Shown in pieces: positions 15,810 through 16,912 of a DNA stretch of 16,912 nucleotides. The DNA lies in the NCBI GenBank assembly GCA_958405195.1, contig CATYDM010000045.1:1-16912 (forward strand). Reading direction: 5' to 3'. The position numbers were made by a program, and so were the translations under genes. Positions within the stretch are counted from its first letter, which is position 1. Each line of letters opens with the position of its first letter. The DNA is from an uncultured Collinsella sp. (GTDB lineage: Bacteria > Actinomycetota > Coriobacteriia > Coriobacteriales > Coriobacteriaceae). Below the pieces are notes generated by a model, which worked only from the letters and a program-made list of their open reading frames with translations, ran no database searches and had not been told where the DNA came from.

Positions 15810-16802
15810 ATGACTACTCAGGAACAGGTTAAGGATGTCGTCTCCCAGGTTTTGGCTGATAAGGCAGACAAGGGCGGTATCAAGCGCGTCGTGTGGATTG
15901 GCGCCGGCGGATCCAACGGCGGCAACTATCCTGCCCAGTACTTTATGGAGCACGAGGCCACGCAGGTCGTGAGCTCCAGCTACACCAGCAACGAGTTCGT
16001 GCACGCCACCCCGGCCTACGTCAACGAGAACACCCTGGCCGTCGTCGTGTCCATGCGCGGCACCAAGGAGACCATCGTCGCCGCCCAGGTCGCCAAGGAC
16101 CACGGCGCCAGCACCATCGCAATCTATGTTGACGAGTCCGGCCTCACCGAGGTCTGCGACTACAAGATCCAGTATGACAGCCTGGCCGTCGACGAGTCCT
16201 GCATGGGCCGTACCAACTCCGCCGTCGTGACCATGATTGCCATGGAGCTCACGCAGCAGACCGAGGGCTATGCCGAGTACGAGACCGCTATGGCCGCCTT
16301 CGACCTGGTCGACCCCATCTATCGCAAGGCCGTCGAGTACACCCGTCCGCTCGCTGCCAAGTGGGCCGAGCAGAACGCCGACAAGCCCTGCATCAACGTG
16401 ATGGCTCAGGGTCCGCTCTTTGGTGCCGCCTACGTCTTTAGCATCTGCAACGTGCAGGAGATGCTGCAGATCGACTCCTGCACCATCAACACCTGCGACT
16501 TCTTCCACGGCCCCTTCGAGATCCTGGACAAGCGCACCTCGCTGTTCCAGCTCATCAGCGTCGGCCGCAGCCGCTGCAACGACGAGCGCGGCATCCGCTT
16601 CGTCAACCAGTACGGTGGCGAGCGCGTCTATCAGCTCGACGCCAAGGAGCTTGGCCTCAACGACATCAAGGACAGCGTGAACGAGTACTTCAACCACCTG
16701 ATCTTTGCCCCGATCCTCAACAATGTGTACATGCGCGCGCTCTCTGCCGTCACCCACAAGGACTACATGACGCGCCGCTACATGTGGAAGCTGGACTACT
16801 AA
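15810..16802 (+). CDS. SIS-domain sugar-phosphate deglycase/isomerase, FrlB-like
   Basis: A 330-residue protein with two SIS domains, resembling fructoselysine-6-phosphate deglycase (FrlB) and glucoselysine-type relatives, which split phosphorylated Amadori products into hexose phosphate and an amino acid. The ATG at 15810 follows AGAAAGG with 10 bases of spacing. The first SIS loop is GAGGSNGG (31-38). The second contains S81, T85 and E87 in SMRGTKE. CDFFHGPFEIL has the conserved active-site-type H233, and the end, HKDYMTRRYMWKLDY, parallels the FrlB C-terminus. Codon use is strongly biased, suggesting high expression. The divergent UTRA regulator fits a catabolic gene induced by its substrate. 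No kinase or transporter lies in the window. Those partners could be elsewhere, as nothing similar starts within the next 110 bases. Other SIS aminosugar functions are possible. Confidence 0.88.
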   Translation: MTTQEQVKDVVSQVLADKADKGGIKRVVWIGAGGSNGGNYPAQYFMEHEATQVVSSSYTSNEFVHATPAYVNENTLAVVVSMRGTKETIVAAQVAKDHGASTIAIYVDESGLTEVCDYKIQYDSLAVDESCMGRTNSAVVTMIAMELTQQTEGYAEYETAMAAFDLVDPIYRKAVEYTRPLAAKWAEQNADKPCINVMAQGPLFGAAYVFSICNVQEMLQIDSCTINTCDFFHGPFEILDKRTSLFQLISVGRSRCNDERGIRFVNQYGGERVYQLDAKELGLNDIKDSVNEYFNHLIFAPILNNVYMRALSAVTHKDYMTRRYMWKLDY

Positions 16803-16858
16803 GGGGATAGAGCGGCCTAACAGCTCGATGTCCTCATAAGTTGCGGTGGAATAGTTCC

Positions 16859-16912
16859 TGTTGGGGGTGCGGACAGAAAGTTGGACCGTGAAGCGGTCCG
16901 GACTGGAGGTTC
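16859..16912 (+). mobile_element. Possible left end of an IS3-type insertion sequence or leader of a truncated gene
   Basis: TGTTGGGGGTGCGGACAGAA, then AGTTGGACC, resembles the terminal sequence of IS3-family (IS150-like) elements, which often read TTGGAC near the end. A 6-bp hairpin GGACCG/CGGTCC (16883-16888 and 16894-16899) and a GGAGG ribosome site (16905-16909) follow, so a start codon probably lies just beyond the window. Without the other end and target duplication this remains tentative. Confidence 0.3.

Noticed and set aside
16802..16858. A possible terminator after the SIS gene
   Set aside because: I found no hairpin followed by a T run in this stretch, so transcription may continue or end outside the window.

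Overview
The window is about 16.9 kb of GC-rich bacterial DNA (the short intergenic stretch at 15603-15809 is clearly more AT-rich). Genes are tightly packed and all but one lie on the + strand. The gene set, GC content, genome-encoded tRNA CCA end and start-site style fit a gut actinobacterium of the class Coriobacteriia, most likely Collinsella. That assignment is inferred from family resemblance; there is no marker gene such as 16S rRNA to settle it.

Layout. The left edge cuts a tRNA-Asp(GUC), which is followed by its terminator. A 320-base regulatory stretch with several dyads leads into an Rrf2-family regulator with IscR-like cysteines. That gene is followed 21 bases later by an unusual MutY-like DNA glycosylase with no Fe-S cluster site. 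Rubrerythrin comes next. The three together suggest an oxygen/peroxide defence block. An unknown four-helix membrane protein then sits between two related long-hairpin elements (2503-2668 and 3411-3572), each ending in an intrinsic terminator. A second small membrane protein of unknown function follows.

The middle of the window is rich in DNA maintenance genes: RmuC, a single-gene ABC exporter, endonuclease III (Nth) and the transcription-repair coupling factor Mfd. With the MutY-like enzyme, this makes four DNA maintenance proteins within about 11.3 kb. After Mfd come a PAP2-family membrane phosphatase, a PLP-dependent threonine aldolase family protein, and a phosphinothricin-type GNAT acetyltransferase whose leader begins with a terminator-like hairpin.

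The right end holds a divergent regulatory pair: a GntR/HutC (UTRA) regulator on the minus strand and a SIS-domain sugar-phosphate enzyme resembling fructoselysine-6-phosphate deglycase (FrlB) on the plus strand. They are separated by about 200 AT-rich bases carrying at least seven copies of the half-site TGTAT/ATACA. The last 50 bases look like the leader of another gene and possibly the left end of an IS3-type insertion sequence cut by the window edge. The most distinctive signals are the paired long-hairpin terminator elements, the clusterless MutY-like enzyme under an Fe-S-type regulator, and the multi-site operator array of the GntR/SIS pair.
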